Of a stretch of DNA of 64,000 bases, positions 36,084 through 45,496 are shown in pieces; positions within the stretch are counted from its first letter, which is position 1, and the number at the start of each line of letters is the position of its first letter. The translations under genes were made by a program, and so were the position numbers. This DNA comes from Bacteroidota bacterium (GTDB lineage Bacteria; Bacteroidota; Bacteroidia; AKYH767-A; 2013-40CM-41-45): the NCBI GenBank assembly GCA_016711505.1, contig JADJSV010000017.1:434001-498000 (forward strand), given 5' to 3'. Under the pieces are notes generated by a model that saw only the letters and a list, made by a program, of their open reading frames with translations, did no database searches and was not told where the DNA came from.

Positions 36084-36168
36084 TAACACAGAGAGCGTAG
36101 AGAAAAAAAAGGGAGTAAAAAGAGAAACCTCCTTTTACTCCCTTTTTTTCTCAGTGTTCTCTGTGTTA
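36084..36168. repeat. Long hairpin with ~36-bp arms
   Basis: TAACACAGAGAGCGTAGAGA and the following A8-GGGAGTAAAA (36084-36120) pair with TTTTACTCCC-T7-CTCAGTGTTCTCTGTGTTA (36133-36168) with a few mismatches and a 12-nt loop. It stands in the 214-bp gap between the M56-like gene and a response regulator. It may act as a bidirectional terminator or be an interspersed palindrome of the ACACAGAGA type. Confidence 0.75.
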
Positions 36169-36223
36169 AATTTGTAGTAACCCTGATGTTAAATTTACCC
36201 CGGAGTTTTGCAACGAAACGCAC

Positions 36224-36622
36224 TTAATCCCACCCTTCCAAAATTGTTTCTATTTTCTCTGTTGTAATTGGTTTCTCCAGATAACCGGTAACATTTCTGT
36301 TGTCGAAAGCTCGTTGTTTATCACTGGGATCAACTGATGATGACAACATAAATATAATCACTTGATCCTTTATATCTTTATCCAGACTGTCAAAGTAATA
36401 AAGATATTCCCATCCTGACCATGTCGGCATATTTATATCTAAAAATAGTACCGTAGGCACGCCATTGGCAGTATATCCCTTTTGAAAATACTCCAGTCCT
36501 TCTTCCGGTGATTCAAATGTTTTAATTTCACATTTTGATGCCACCTTTTCTATAACGATCTTGCATAACATATTGTTAATTCTATCGTCATCAATAACTA
36601 CGAATCGTATTGGCCTTTTCAT
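36224..36622 (-). CDS. Single-domain response regulator
   Basis: This 132-residue receiver has acidic residues D11-D13 (VVIDDDRIN), acceptor D62 (LFLDINMPTWSGW), Ser switch (MLSSSVDP) and Lys (YLEKPIT). No output domain. Its ATG overlaps the stop of the 760-residue kinase (ATGA, 36619-36622), so that kinase is its probable phosphodonor. Confidence 0.9.
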   Translation of the reverse strand: MKRPIRFVVIDDDRINNMLCKIVIEKVASKCEIKTFESPEEGLEYFQKGYTANGVPTVLFLDINMPTWSGWEYLYYFDSLDKDIKDQVIIFMLSSSVDPSDKQRAFDNRNVTGYLEKPITTEKIETILEGWD

Positions 36623-38901
36623 AACCCCTCCTCTTTTTCAAGTCCCAGACTTATTGTAAATTGTGTTCCTTCATTTACGATACTTGTTAAACTAATTCTT
36701 CCACCTATAGTTTCAACCTGTGTTTTTACCATGAATAATCCCATACCCTTTCCCTCTGCAGTTTTAGTATGAAATCGCTTATATAAACCGAATACCTGAT
36801 CTCCTTTTTTCTTAAGATCTATACCTAATCCATTATCCTTTACTAGTAATTGAAGTTTTCCTTCAACAACTTTACTTGAAATTTCAATAATAGGCCGCAC
36901 TTCCTTTCGGCGATATTTCAAACTATTTAATATCAAGTTATATAAAATACTGTACAGATAACTTTTTATAGTTATCATCTCGTTCCTTTCAATTTTATCA
37001 TAAACAATTATAGCCTCTTCGTCTTTGATCAGAGTACTTAAACTAATTTCAATGTCCTGAATAATTGATGAAATCAAAACTTTTTCTCTTTTTTCAGAAA
37101 CATCTTTCTTGATCTGAAGAATCTGATTCAAGTCCTTAATAACATCATCCAATTTGTTAACTGATGAAAATAATCCTGATATCATTTCTTTCCGTAGTTC
37201 CTCTTCTAATCCTTCACTTTGAAGCACAGACGTTAAACCAATAATATTTGCTACCGGCGACCTGAGATTATGTGACACGATATAAGAAAACTGTTCAAGA
37301 TTTTTATTCCTTTGCATAACATCAGAACTTAGTTTGTCTTTGAAAATTTCGTCCAATTTCTCCTTAGTGACGTCTACAGCATAACAAGATAAGCCTATAA
37401 TATCATCATTTTCCCAAATTGGATAAATTGAAAAGTTCACAAAAGCTTCTATGTCCCGGATAATATATTTTTTCTCAAACTTTACAGTTTCTCCGGTTAA
37501 CGCATCCGTATAAACTTCTTTCCAGAATTTTGTCTCTTCAGGATCATTTTTCCCGTGTAAATCAAAGACTATATCGCCTGGTTGTATGTCGACGTTAAAA
37601 ACTGATTTTATTGTTTGCTTTAATCGTTGATTAAAAGTAATGTATCTGAATTCTCTGTCAATAGAATAAATTGTTGCTTCAGTATTCTCTATTATTGCTT
37701 TCAAATTCGATCTTGATTGTCGTAAAAGTTCTTCTGCTTTTTTTCTTTCAGTAATATCCTGATGCGATGTTACTACTTTATCATCATCGCTTCCAAAACC
37801 CATTACCACCATTAAAAACCATCGGTTTTCGGTTGGCGAATTACATTCATACTCCAGTTCGAAAAGAGTTCTTTCTTTTTTAAAAACAGATTTTATTCCA
37901 TCCAATGCACTTTTTGCAACCTTATTCCCTTTCTTAATGGCTCGCTCACACACTTCAAAATAATTACTACCCTTCGATGTTCGTTCCAAAGTTATTGCAC
38001 CATTTGCTTTTGCAAAATCGTCCCAGGCTTTATTAACTGCTACAACTTTACCGTTTTTATCTACCACAGCAATATGCGAACTTAATGAAGCTAAAACTCC
38101 TTTGTTGAATGACTCACTCTCTCTGAGTTTTTCTTCTGCAATTTTACTTTCTGTAATATCCTGAACTAACGACATTACAGATACCACTTTTCCATCTTTA
38201 TTCTTCTGAACAGAGTTAAACCAATTACACCAAATCACACTTTTGTCATGCCTGTAATTTCTGATCTGAAAATTACTCCTGGTCAGATTTCCATTCAGCA
38301 TGTCTTCCTTAAATTTCAATGTGCGTGAAAGATCATCTTCATATACCTTTACAAATTCTTCCTCCTTACTTTCAACATAATCGTCCATACTCCATCCGAA
38401 AATTTCTTCAGCGCGTTTAGAAGCTGTGCGTATTTTAAGGTTACTATCCCATTCTATAAAACCTAATGGAGTATTCTCAAGATGGAACATAAGCATTTCG
38501 TAGGCGGTCTTCAGATTTTGTTCGGCTTTTCTTTTTTCCTCTTCTGCCCGTTGTACTTTTGTTACATCGAGAATAAAACCGATCATACGAACCGGTTCCC
38601 GCAAATGATTTCGCTCAACGAAAGCTTCGCATCTTATAAATTTGATCTCATTAAAATTATCCCTGATCCGGTAATTGAGCTTAAATGTGCTCTCACTATT
38701 TGGAGTTTTGCTGAAAAGACATTCATATACCTGATCATGATCCTCCGGATGAATATATCTCAAGTAACGTTCCACAGTTGGCTCAATCTCTGTGTTAGTC
38801 AGTCCAAAAATACGATAAACCTCATTCGACCATTTCATACAGTTTTTGACCACATCAATTTGCCAGCTACCGAAATGTGCAAGCCGCTCCGCTTCCTCCA
38901 T
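36619..38901 (-). CDS. Cytoplasmic multi-PAS histidine kinase
   Basis: This 760-residue protein has no membrane helix. There are about four PAS/PAC blocks: residues ~1-120 (AHFGSWQIDV, WSNEVYRIFGL), ~125-260, ~265-385 and ~390-520. A HisKA domain follows with His in QFSYIVSHNLRSPVANIIGL, then an ATPase domain (ILNSLKYRRKEV, DNGLGIDLKKKG, GKGMGLFMVKTQVE). The H-N-L-R-S-P variant of the H-box is common in Bacteroidetes kinases. It forms a coupled pair with the receiver at 36224 and follows the receiver at 38919 by 17 bp. Confidence 0.9.
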   Translation of the reverse strand: MEEAERLAHFGSWQIDVVKNCMKWSNEVYRIFGLTNTEIEPTVERYLRYIHPEDHDQVYECLFSKTPNSESTFKLNYRIRDNFNEIKFIRCEAFVERNHLREPVRMIGFILDVTKVQRAEEEKRKAEQNLKTAYEMLMFHLENTPLGFIEWDSNLKIRTASKRAEEIFGWSMDDYVESKEEEFVKVYEDDLSRTLKFKEDMLNGNLTRSNFQIRNYRHDKSVIWCNWFNSVQKNKDGKVVSVMSLVQDITESKIAEEKLRESESFNKGVLASLSSHIAVVDKNGKVVAVNKAWDDFAKANGAITLERTSKGSNYFEVCERAIKKGNKVAKSALDGIKSVFKKERTLFELEYECNSPTENRWFLMVVMGFGSDDDKVVTSHQDITERKKAEELLRQSRSNLKAIIENTEATIYSIDREFRYITFNQRLKQTIKSVFNVDIQPGDIVFDLHGKNDPEETKFWKEVYTDALTGETVKFEKKYIIRDIEAFVNFSIYPIWENDDIIGLSCYAVDVTKEKLDEIFKDKLSSDVMQRNKNLEQFSYIVSHNLRSPVANIIGLTSVLQSEGLEEELRKEMISGLFSSVNKLDDVIKDLNQILQIKKDVSEKREKVLISSIIQDIEISLSTLIKDEEAIIVYDKIERNEMITIKSYLYSILYNLILNSLKYRRKEVRPIIEISSKVVEGKLQLLVKDNGLGIDLKKKGDQVFGLYKRFHTKTAEGKGMGLFMVKTQVETIGGRISLTSIVNEGTQFTISLGLEKEEGL

Positions 38902-38918
38902 TAAAGATTCACTCTCAA

Positions 38919-39332
38919 CTATTCTTTCAAGAAATTTCTGCCTTTCAATTTCCGTTTTCTTTTTTCAATTGCATTGAGGACTGCTTGTGGTAATCTCTGA
39001 ATTCTATCCTTCAGGATATAATCATAGATTCCTTTTTTCATCATCTCAACTGCAAAATCCTCTGAAACTGTTCCTGTAACGAGAATAAATGGAACATCAT
39101 AATAGATCATTTCCCGTGCAAGCTTCAATGCTTCAACAGAATTAAACGCAGGAAGAGAATGATCAGACAATATGATATCAGGCTGAAATGAATTCAACGC
39201 TTTTTCATAATCGTTCCGATTGCTTACAACCAGCTTTTCAAATTCAAACGTCCCCTTCTTCAGCTCCCTATCTACAAGATCAATGTCCGACTGAAGATCT
39301 TCTAAATGTAGTATTTTCAATTTCGTGTCCAC
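38919..39332 (-). CDS. Single-domain response regulator
   Basis: This 137-residue receiver has E11-D12, acceptor D57 (IILSDHSLPAFNS), Thr switch (LVTGTVSE) and Lys in YILKDRI. The SDHSLP acceptor motif is the type found in receivers linked to PAS kinases. It lies between the kinase at 36619 and another receiver at 39358, all on one strand with short gaps. Confidence 0.88.
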   Translation of the reverse strand: MDTKLKILHLEDLQSDIDLVDRELKKGTFEFEKLVVSNRNDYEKALNSFQPDIILSDHSLPAFNSVEALKLAREMIYYDVPFILVTGTVSEDFAVEMMKKGIYDYILKDRIQRLPQAVLNAIEKRKRKLKGRNFLKE

Positions 39333-39357
39333 GTCAACTCATTTAATATTTATTTCA

Positions 39358-39798
39358 TCAATCAGGAGACTGATTAATAAGAGCCCAGTAAATTCCAAGA
39401 TGCGAAATAGCATTTGAAAAGCTCTCGAATTCAACCGGCTTTACTATATAACTGTTCGCCCCTAATTTGTACGCCAGATCAATGTCTTTATTTTCTTTTG
39501 ACGATGTAAGAACAACAACAGGAATTTGTCTGGTGTTCTCATTCTTCTTTATTCTTTCCAATACTTCCAATCCGCTAACTTTTGGCATTTTCAGATCGAG
39601 CAAAATTACCTTCGGCTTGTGATTTACATTCCTGCCTTCAAATGGTCCTTCAGCAAAAAGAAAATCAAGCGCATCTCTGCCATCTTTCATGTGTACTATT
39701 ACATTGCCAACTTTATTTTTTTTTAATGCACGAATAGTTAATTCGGCGTCGTTCAAGTTGTCTTCAATCAATAAGATCTCAATTTCTGTATTTATCAT
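39358..39798 (-). CDS. Single-domain response regulator, Rcp1-like
   Basis: This 146-residue receiver has E12-D13 ([12 protein letters not shown]), acceptor D68 ([13 protein letters not shown]), the Thr/Ser switch VVLTSSKEN and Lys in YIVKPVEF. It follows the ETR1-like kinase (39837-41801) by 38 bp and is the likely phosphate acceptor of that kinase. Confidence 0.9.
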   Translation of the reverse strand: MINTEIEILLIEDNLNDAELTIRALKKNKVGNVIVHMKDGRDALDFLFAEGPFEGRNVNHKPKVILLDLKMPKVSGLEVLERIKKNENTRQIPVVVLTSSKENKDIDLAYKLGANSYIVKPVEFESFSNAISHLGIYWALINQSPD

Positions 39799-39836
39799 TT
39801 TAAAATGTTTAAGAATTTTTGTCTCGAAATAGTAAA

Positions 39837-41801
39837 TTAATCCGGCAGGGCAAAATAAAATGTTGCGCCATTACCGGGATGTGACTCAGCCCAGATTCTC
39901 CCTTCATGCTTTTGAATAATTCTTTTTGCGATTGCCAGTCCTACACCGGTGCCCGCGAATTCTTCCTGTGCATGTAATCGTTGAAATACACAAAACAATT
40001 TATCTATATATTCCATATCAAATCCAACTCCATTATCATGCACAGTATAAACCACTTCATCATTTATTTTTTTTGAAGAGATTTCTACAATAGCATTTTT
40101 TGTTTTTGAAGAATATTTTATTGCATTTGAAATAAGATTTGTTATGACCTGGGCAATTAATGCACGGTCAGCTTTGATCGGATGTAATTTGTCAATCCTT
40201 ATTTCGACATTAGGATTGTCTGTAGTGCCCACTTCCGCAAGTACACTTGTTATCAACTCATTCATATCATTCTCTGATTTCCTGATCTCCTTCTTTCCCA
40301 GTCTGGAAAATGTTAAAAGATCATCGATAAGAACTCTCATTCTTCGTGCATTATTCTGAACTTCACCCAACAGCCGAATACCTTCCTTATCAAATTTTGA
40401 AAGATAATCTTCCTCAAATATCCGTGCATATCCATTTATAGCACGTAATGGCGCTCTAAGATCATGTGAAACGGAATATGAAAATGATTCTAACTCGTCT
40501 GTTCTTTCTCTGACACGGTTCTCCAACTCAATGTGGAGAATCCTATTTTCCTCTTCTGCCAGTTTACGCTGAGTAATGTCAGACCTGATTGCTACATATT
40601 GATATGGCTTATTCTTGTTATCGAGAAAAGGAACTATTGTCGTGTCTACCCAATAAACAGATCCATCCTTCGCCTTATTTTTTAATTCGCCGCGCCAGAT
40701 ATTTCCTTTTGCTATTGTGCGCCATAATTCCCGGATAAACTCTTTCTCATGATGCCCTGAATTAATGATCCTATGATCCTGTCCGATCAACTCTTCTCTT
40801 GAATACTTGGAGATGTTACAGAAATTCTGGTTAACATATTTTATTATTCCACTTTGATCTGTTATTGCAACAATAGAAGATTCATCTAATGCAAATTTGT
40901 AATCAGAAACTTCCTTCAAACTATTTACCAGATTTTCTTCTACCATTTTCCTGGAAGTTATGTCGGCGCGGATAGCAATGTATTGAAAGGGCTTATTTTG
41001 TTCATCAAGAAAAGGCACAATTGTAGTATCTACCCAATATACTGTTCCATCTTTTGCTTTGTTCTTGATTTCACCGCGCCAGATCTTTCCATTTGCAATT
41101 GTTGTCCATAGTTCCCGAATGAATTCCTTCTCATGATATCCGGAATTAATTATTCTGTGATCCTTACCAAGCAATTCTTCCTGTGAAAATTTTGAAATGT
41201 TGCTGAAATTCCTGTTCGCATATTTTATTATTCCTTTCTGATCAGTAATAGCGACAATGCATGACTCTTCAAGCGCATATTTATACTGATAATTTTCTCT
41301 GATAATTTTTTGCAGCTCTGCAGTGCGTTCTTCAACCCTTTGAGTAAGTTCCAGATTCAGATTTTTATACTTTTCTTCGGCAAGTTTTCTTTGTTCAATT
41401 TCAATTTCCAATGCTTCCTGAGAACGTAATGAAAATGCAACAGGTAAATTTTTAACGATATAATAAACTGTTGTCCAACTTAAAATTCCCGTAACAAATC
41501 TTGTTAATGCATTTAACCGATAAAGCGGAATCCAGAATGAAACAGCATCGAGCAAATGAGTAATTCCACAAGTAAGAATGAATGCTGCAAAAAGAAAATA
41601 TAATTTAATGAAACGGATCTCACCTCTCTTTGAAATGAATCGCAAAATTACAATTGGAATAGCAAAATATGCTGACCAGATCATAAGGTCACTTATAATA
41701 TAAAGCCATCCATGTAATTCAGACCACTTACCGCAATGCCACCTTGGGGGCCAGTCAGAACTATCGAATAATCGACTAAAAAACTCTATCACTTCTTTCA
41801 T
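39837..41801 (-). CDS. Histidine kinase with ethylene-receptor-like (ETR1-type) membrane domain
   Basis: This 654-residue protein starts with three membrane helices that match the ethylene-binding domain of plant ETR1 and cyanobacterial homologues: [16 protein letters not shown] and [14 protein letters not shown]. The seven residues I recall as needed for ethylene/Cu(I) binding (D25, Y32, I35, P36, I62, C65, H69 in ETR1) all have counterparts. Two nearly identical PAS/PAC units follow ([37 protein letters not shown]), then HisKA ([20 protein letters not shown]) and ATPase ([19 protein letters not shown]). Actual ligand, copper or ethylene, is not shown. A receiver gene follows. Confidence 0.9.
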   Translation of the reverse strand: MKEVIEFFSRLFDSSDWPPRWHCGKWSELHGWLYIISDLMIWSAYFAIPIVILRFISKRGEIRFIKLYFLFAAFILTCGITHLLDAVSFWIPLYRLNALTRFVTGILSWTTVYYIVKNLPVAFSLRSQEALEIEIEQRKLAEEKYKNLNLELTQRVEERTAELQKIIRENYQYKYALEESCIVAITDQKGIIKYANRNFSNISKFSQEELLGKDHRIINSGYHEKEFIRELWTTIANGKIWRGEIKNKAKDGTVYWVDTTIVPFLDEQNKPFQYIAIRADITSRKMVEENLVNSLKEVSDYKFALDESSIVAITDQSGIIKYVNQNFCNISKYSREELIGQDHRIINSGHHEKEFIRELWRTIAKGNIWRGELKNKAKDGSVYWVDTTIVPFLDNKNKPYQYVAIRSDITQRKLAEEENRILHIELENRVRERTDELESFSYSVSHDLRAPLRAINGYARIFEEDYLSKFDKEGIRLLGEVQNNARRMRVLIDDLLTFSRLGKKEIRKSENDMNELITSVLAEVGTTDNPNVEIRIDKLHPIKADRALIAQVITNLISNAIKYSSKTKNAIVEISSKKINDEVVYTVHDNGVGFDMEYIDKLFCVFQRLHAQEEFAGTGVGLAIAKRIIQKHEGRIWAESHPGNGATFYFALPD

Positions 41802-42125
41802 CCGGAAAAAAATTAATCACTGGTATTTAAAACTGTCAGCCCACTTTGGGGTGTGTGCCCGGCTGTACATTAGGGTTAGAAGAATGAAATTGTATGTGTA
41901 AAAGGTGCTTTTCTTGTTTGTTTTCTTGTGTTTTTCTAATTTTTATTATAATGATTCTAATGCAATTTAACAAAAATTGGTTAAAATGATAATATTTTCA
42001 GGTTTTCATTAAAATATCCTAACCCTGCAAATGATCATTTGAACAGTTTTAACTGACTAAACAGAGTAAATGTCGATTTTTTACGTTTTTCGAACCTTTT
42101 TTTGATCCTGAGGCATTAAATGGGC
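41802..42125. other. Gene-free spacer
   Basis: AT-rich spacer upstream of the ETR1-like kinase and after the sorting-domain remnant at 42126. It presumably holds the kinase promoter. I see no ORF, palindrome or repeat that I can support here. Confidence 0.4.
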
Positions 42126-42340
42126 TTAAAAATTAGAAAAACAACTTACGATCAACTTAAATGACAAGGATCTGATTCCTGACACTTTCAAAAATAAATG
42201 CCGGAGGCTGCTTCATTGAGATCAATAATATATTCGGTTTCTGTAAATCTTCCGGAAAAGATTTTTCTTCCGGTGACATCCGAAATAAAAAATGAATGAT
42301 TTCCTGAAAGGAGAATTAAAATGATAAGGAAGAATCGCAT
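42126..42340 (-). pseudogene. T9SS sorting-domain remnant behind a signal-like N-terminus (frameshifted)
   Basis: An ATG at 42340 opens MRFFLIILILLSG followed by NHSFFISDVTGRKIFSGRF and IIDLNEAASGIYF, the middle of a T9SS type A sorting domain. The frame ends at 42188. Adding one T in the T5 run (plus A5 at 42190-42194) continues it as FLKVSGIRSLSFKLIVS to a stop at 42126, the expected sorting-domain end. It may be the leftover tail of a lost surface-protein gene. Whether it is expressed is unknown. Confidence 0.5.
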
Positions 42341-42422
42341 TCCTTATTTTTACAAGAACTCAATTTTACAAATTGAGTGGTTAAAACTATCCTGACAATA
42401 AAAATCTACATCACTAATGTTG

Positions 42423-43259
42423 TTAAAATTCTGTTCCGCAGTATTTGCAAAAATTTGCATCGGAATCATGGCCTTGTTTAAAACAATTTTTACAGGTTCT
42501 TCCGGTTTCCGAACGATTTGCATTTATGAATCTCGCTGTAATGATACCGGTTGGCACTGCGATGATGGCATAACCTAAGATCATGATAACGGAGGCAATA
42601 GTTTTTCCTAATGCGGTGATTGGTGAAATATCACCATAGCCGACAGTCGTAAGAGTTACAATTGCCCAATAAATACTTGTCGGAATACTGGTAAACTTTT
42701 CATTGGTTCCGTTTTCAATAACATACATCATTGAACCAAAGATCACCGTGAGCAATAAAACGAAAAATAAAAATATCAGTATCTTTCTCCGGCTTTCCCA
42801 TAATGAGAGGAGCATTCCATTGCTTTCTTCAAGAAACCGAACCATTTTGAATACTCTGAAGATTCGCAATAATCTTAAAATTCGTATGACTGAAAGAAAA
42901 TGTAATTGCGGAAAAAGAATTTCAAGTAAAAAGGGAATAAATGAAACAAGATCTATAACACCATAGATGCTTCCCATGTACGATAATGGCCTGGGTACTG
43001 AAAGACAACGCAGCAGATATTCCGCAGCAAATAAAACTGTAATGATAAAATTAAGTGTGTAAAATAATCCTGCATACTCTGTCATGTACCTTTCAACACT
43101 TTCAAGCATTACCAAAACGGTACTCAAAAGTATGAGGAGCATTAAAAATATATCAAAGATCTTTCCGGCCCTGGTCTCAGACTCAAAGATTACTTTGTAA
43201 ATTTTATTTTTAAGTCTGACAGGTATAAACATAAAAATTGCATGGCTCCGTAGAGCCAT
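42423..43259 (-). CDS. Voltage-gated-type potassium channel with C-terminal zinc ribbon
   Basis: This 278-residue channel has six membrane helices. The S4-like helix is Arg-rich (VIRILRLLRIFRVFKMVRF), and the pore loop carries the K+ selectivity filter TVGYGD (IVTLTTVGYGDISP). After S6 the C-terminus ends in a small zinc-ribbon (CKNCFKQGHDSDANFCKYCG). MFIPVRLKNKIY (residue 10) is an alternative start. K+ flux set by voltage is expected; the zinc ribbon may serve assembly or regulation. Confidence 0.9.
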   Translation of the reverse strand: MALRSHAIFMFIPVRLKNKIYKVIFESETRAGKIFDIFLMLLILLSTVLVMLESVERYMTEYAGLFYTLNFIITVLFAAEYLLRCLSVPRPLSYMGSIYGVIDLVSFIPFLLEILFPQLHFLSVIRILRLLRIFRVFKMVRFLEESNGMLLSLWESRRKILIFLFFVLLLTVIFGSMMYVIENGTNEKFTSIPTSIYWAIVTLTTVGYGDISPITALGKTIASVIMILGYAIIAVPTGIITARFINANRSETGRTCKNCFKQGHDSDANFCKYCGTEF

Positions 43260-43270
43260 GCAAGATAAAT

Positions 43271-44935
43271 TTATTCTACGATAAATTTACCGCTTATAAC
43301 AGTTCCTTTTTCTGAACTTAGTCTGAAGACATACAACCCTGCAGGCAGAGTATTTTTGTCAATTTCAACTTCATTTGAAATGATGCCACTAACCGACTCA
43401 AGGCATTTACCCGTTACATCGAAGATTTTAAAATCGAATGATTCATTCTTCTCATTATAAAACGATAATATCGATCTGTCTGAAACAGGATTCGGATAAA
43501 GGAAAAAATTTGCAGGTAATATTGCGTTTTCAGGTATTCCAGTCGCTACATAATTTAATTTAGCAATAAATAAATCATACGAACCCAGAAATGCATCCGA
43601 ATTCACCAAAGGGATCGTTCCGAAAATAGCTGTCGGACTACTATATCTTCCGCCTATATAAATATTCTGTGCATTATCAGAGCTTATTCCACCGGTTGTT
43701 TCATTTAAATTTCCTGTCGACTTCACACCCCACAACGGCGTTCCTGCCGAATCATACTTAACTACAAATACATCCTGGTTGACTGCATTCATAGTAATCG
43801 GTCCAAAATGTGCGCTTAGTTTTATAAAGCCTGTGAGATAGCTGTTACCTGTTTCATCTGTATAAACATCTTCGGCCTGATCGAAATTGTTTCCGCCTGC
43901 ACTTCTGGCCCATACAACATTTCCAAGACTATCATACTTCAGCAGAAAAATATCATTTATTCCTGCATTAATAAGGGTATCGCCATCGAAATAAATAATC
44001 GGACTATTGAAATAACCGGCCACATAACTATTTCCAAAAGCATCATTACTTATATCTGTACCATATCCCGAACAAGGAAATCCTCCGGATGATTTAGCCC
44101 AAACAAGTGAACCAACAGAATTATATTTTACAGTAAACACTGAAGCGCCGCCACTGTTAGCTGCAGTCAATGTTGTTGTTCCGAATGTTATTGAATTTCT
44201 GTATACTCCCGTTATGTATGAGTTACCTTTATTATCAGCATTTACAGCATTACTAATATCCGTACTTCCACCACCGCCACCGGTTGCCCATAATACATTG
44301 CCTGATGCATCGTATTTAACAAGAAAAACATCTGTTCCCAGGATCGGTGACACAGCCGATATTGAAAAATTTCCAAATGAAATTGTACTATCTTCAAAAG
44401 TACCTGTAGCATACACTCCGCCATCTTTATCCACACAAATACTTTTTCCTGATTGCGCAGCACCGCAAATCGCTTTCTGCGCCCACAATGGAGTTCCGGA
44501 AGAATCATATTTAGCTATGAAAAAATTCCCTGTCCCATTTGCTGTTAAAGTTGTTGCACCAAATGAAATGCTCCCTCTGAATGACCCGGTAACATATACA
44601 TTTCCTGATCTGTCTGCTGCTATTCCAAATCCTTCAGAGCCATGATTTCCTCCCGGTATTTTTGCCCATACAATATTTCCTGATGCATCATATTTTGCGA
44701 TGAAAATATTTTCACCATACGTTCCTGTATTAACAAGTGTTGTCGGACCAAAATCGATTGTATCCTGAAATTGACCGGTGATGTAACTGTTGCCATGCAT
44801 ATCGGTACTGATACTCTCGCAATAATCATGAGAGGTGTATCGTCCGGCAGACTTTGCCCATTGAAAGGTTGGTGTTTGTGCAGTTAATACTTCTGAAATA
44901 ATAAACAGTAAGAATATTAGTAATTTTTGTTTCAT
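43271..44935 (-). CDS. SBBP-type beta-propeller protein with T9SS sorting domain
   Basis: This 554-residue secreted protein has a signal peptide (MKQKLLIFLLFIISEVLTAQ) and about eight repeats of the form FIAKYDASGN.VWA...GG...G..I..D..GN.Y.TG.F, typical of SBBP beta-propeller proteins. The last ~75 residues are a T9SS type A sorting domain (FLYPNPVSDRSILSF, FKIFDVTGKCLE, LPAGLYVFRLSSEKG). It is likely surface-exposed; the ligand is unknown. It precedes the K+ channel gene by 11 bp on the same strand, but functional linkage is doubtful. Confidence 0.9.
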   Translation of the reverse strand: MKQKLLIFLLFIISEVLTAQTPTFQWAKSAGRYTSHDYCESISTDMHGNSYITGQFQDTIDFGPTTLVNTGTYGENIFIAKYDASGNIVWAKIPGGNHGSEGFGIAADRSGNVYVTGSFRGSISFGATTLTANGTGNFFIAKYDSSGTPLWAQKAICGAAQSGKSICVDKDGGVYATGTFEDSTISFGNFSISAVSPILGTDVFLVKYDASGNVLWATGGGGGSTDISNAVNADNKGNSYITGVYRNSITFGTTTLTAANSGGASVFTVKYNSVGSLVWAKSSGGFPCSGYGTDISNDAFGNSYVAGYFNSPIIYFDGDTLINAGINDIFLLKYDSLGNVVWARSAGGNNFDQAEDVYTDETGNSYLTGFIKLSAHFGPITMNAVNQDVFVVKYDSAGTPLWGVKSTGNLNETTGGISSDNAQNIYIGGRYSSPTAIFGTIPLVNSDAFLGSYDLFIAKLNYVATGIPENAILPANFFLYPNPVSDRSILSFYNEKNESFDFKIFDVTGKCLESVSGIISNEVEIDKNTLPAGLYVFRLSSEKGTVISGKFIVE

Positions 44936-45077
44936 TGATTTGAGATTTAGGGTTAGGGAAAAATTCTCTTAAATTTAAAAAACAGCAATTCCGGAAACTG
45001 CTGCAGTTAAATTTGTGAAACAATTTACTAATAAATCTGAAGTGTGCAATTCGATTTAAAAATATTCAATCGAAAAA

Positions 45078-45485
45078 TTAAAAAATATCCTTAGTTGTTC
45101 TTAAAAACTCATCCATCATTTCATTATAGCCGGATTTGGTAAAAGGCTTAGGTAAAATTGCAGCCGCTCCCAGGGCTTTGCAAGTATTGACCAGATTCTG
45201 ATCTATGTAAGTACTATAAATAACAACACTTATTTTACTGAATTTCTCTTCACTTTTGAGCAATTTTAAGGCTTCAACGCCATTTATCTTTGGCATATTT
45301 TTATCAAGTATGATCAATTGCGGGAGTTCGCTTTCTGAATTCAAACCATTCAAAAATTCAAAAATTTCAACTCCATTTTCGACCACAGAAATCAGTAAAA
45401 AATCATTTCTGTCTTCCAGAAAATCTTCAAAGATCATCCTGTCGTCAAGGTCGTCTTCAGCAAGTAAAACTTTTTTTTGTACCAT
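45078..45485 (-). CDS. Single-domain response regulator of the kai cluster
   Basis: This 135-residue receiver has E10-D11-D12, acceptor D61 (LIILDKNMPKING), Thr/Ser switch VVIYSTYID and Lys in ILPKPFT. It is the last gene of the run KaiC, KaiB, KaiB, kinase, receiver, 11 bp after the kinase. It is the likely output of that kinase; there is no DNA-binding domain. Confidence 0.9.
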   Translation of the reverse strand: MVQKKVLLAEDDLDDRMIFEDFLEDRNDFLLISVVENGVEIFEFLNGLNSESELPQLIILDKNMPKINGVEALKLLKSEEKFSKISVVIYSTYIDQNLVNTCKALGAAAILPKPFTKSGYNEMMDEFLRTTKDIF

Positions 45486-45496
45486 ACTGTTACTTA

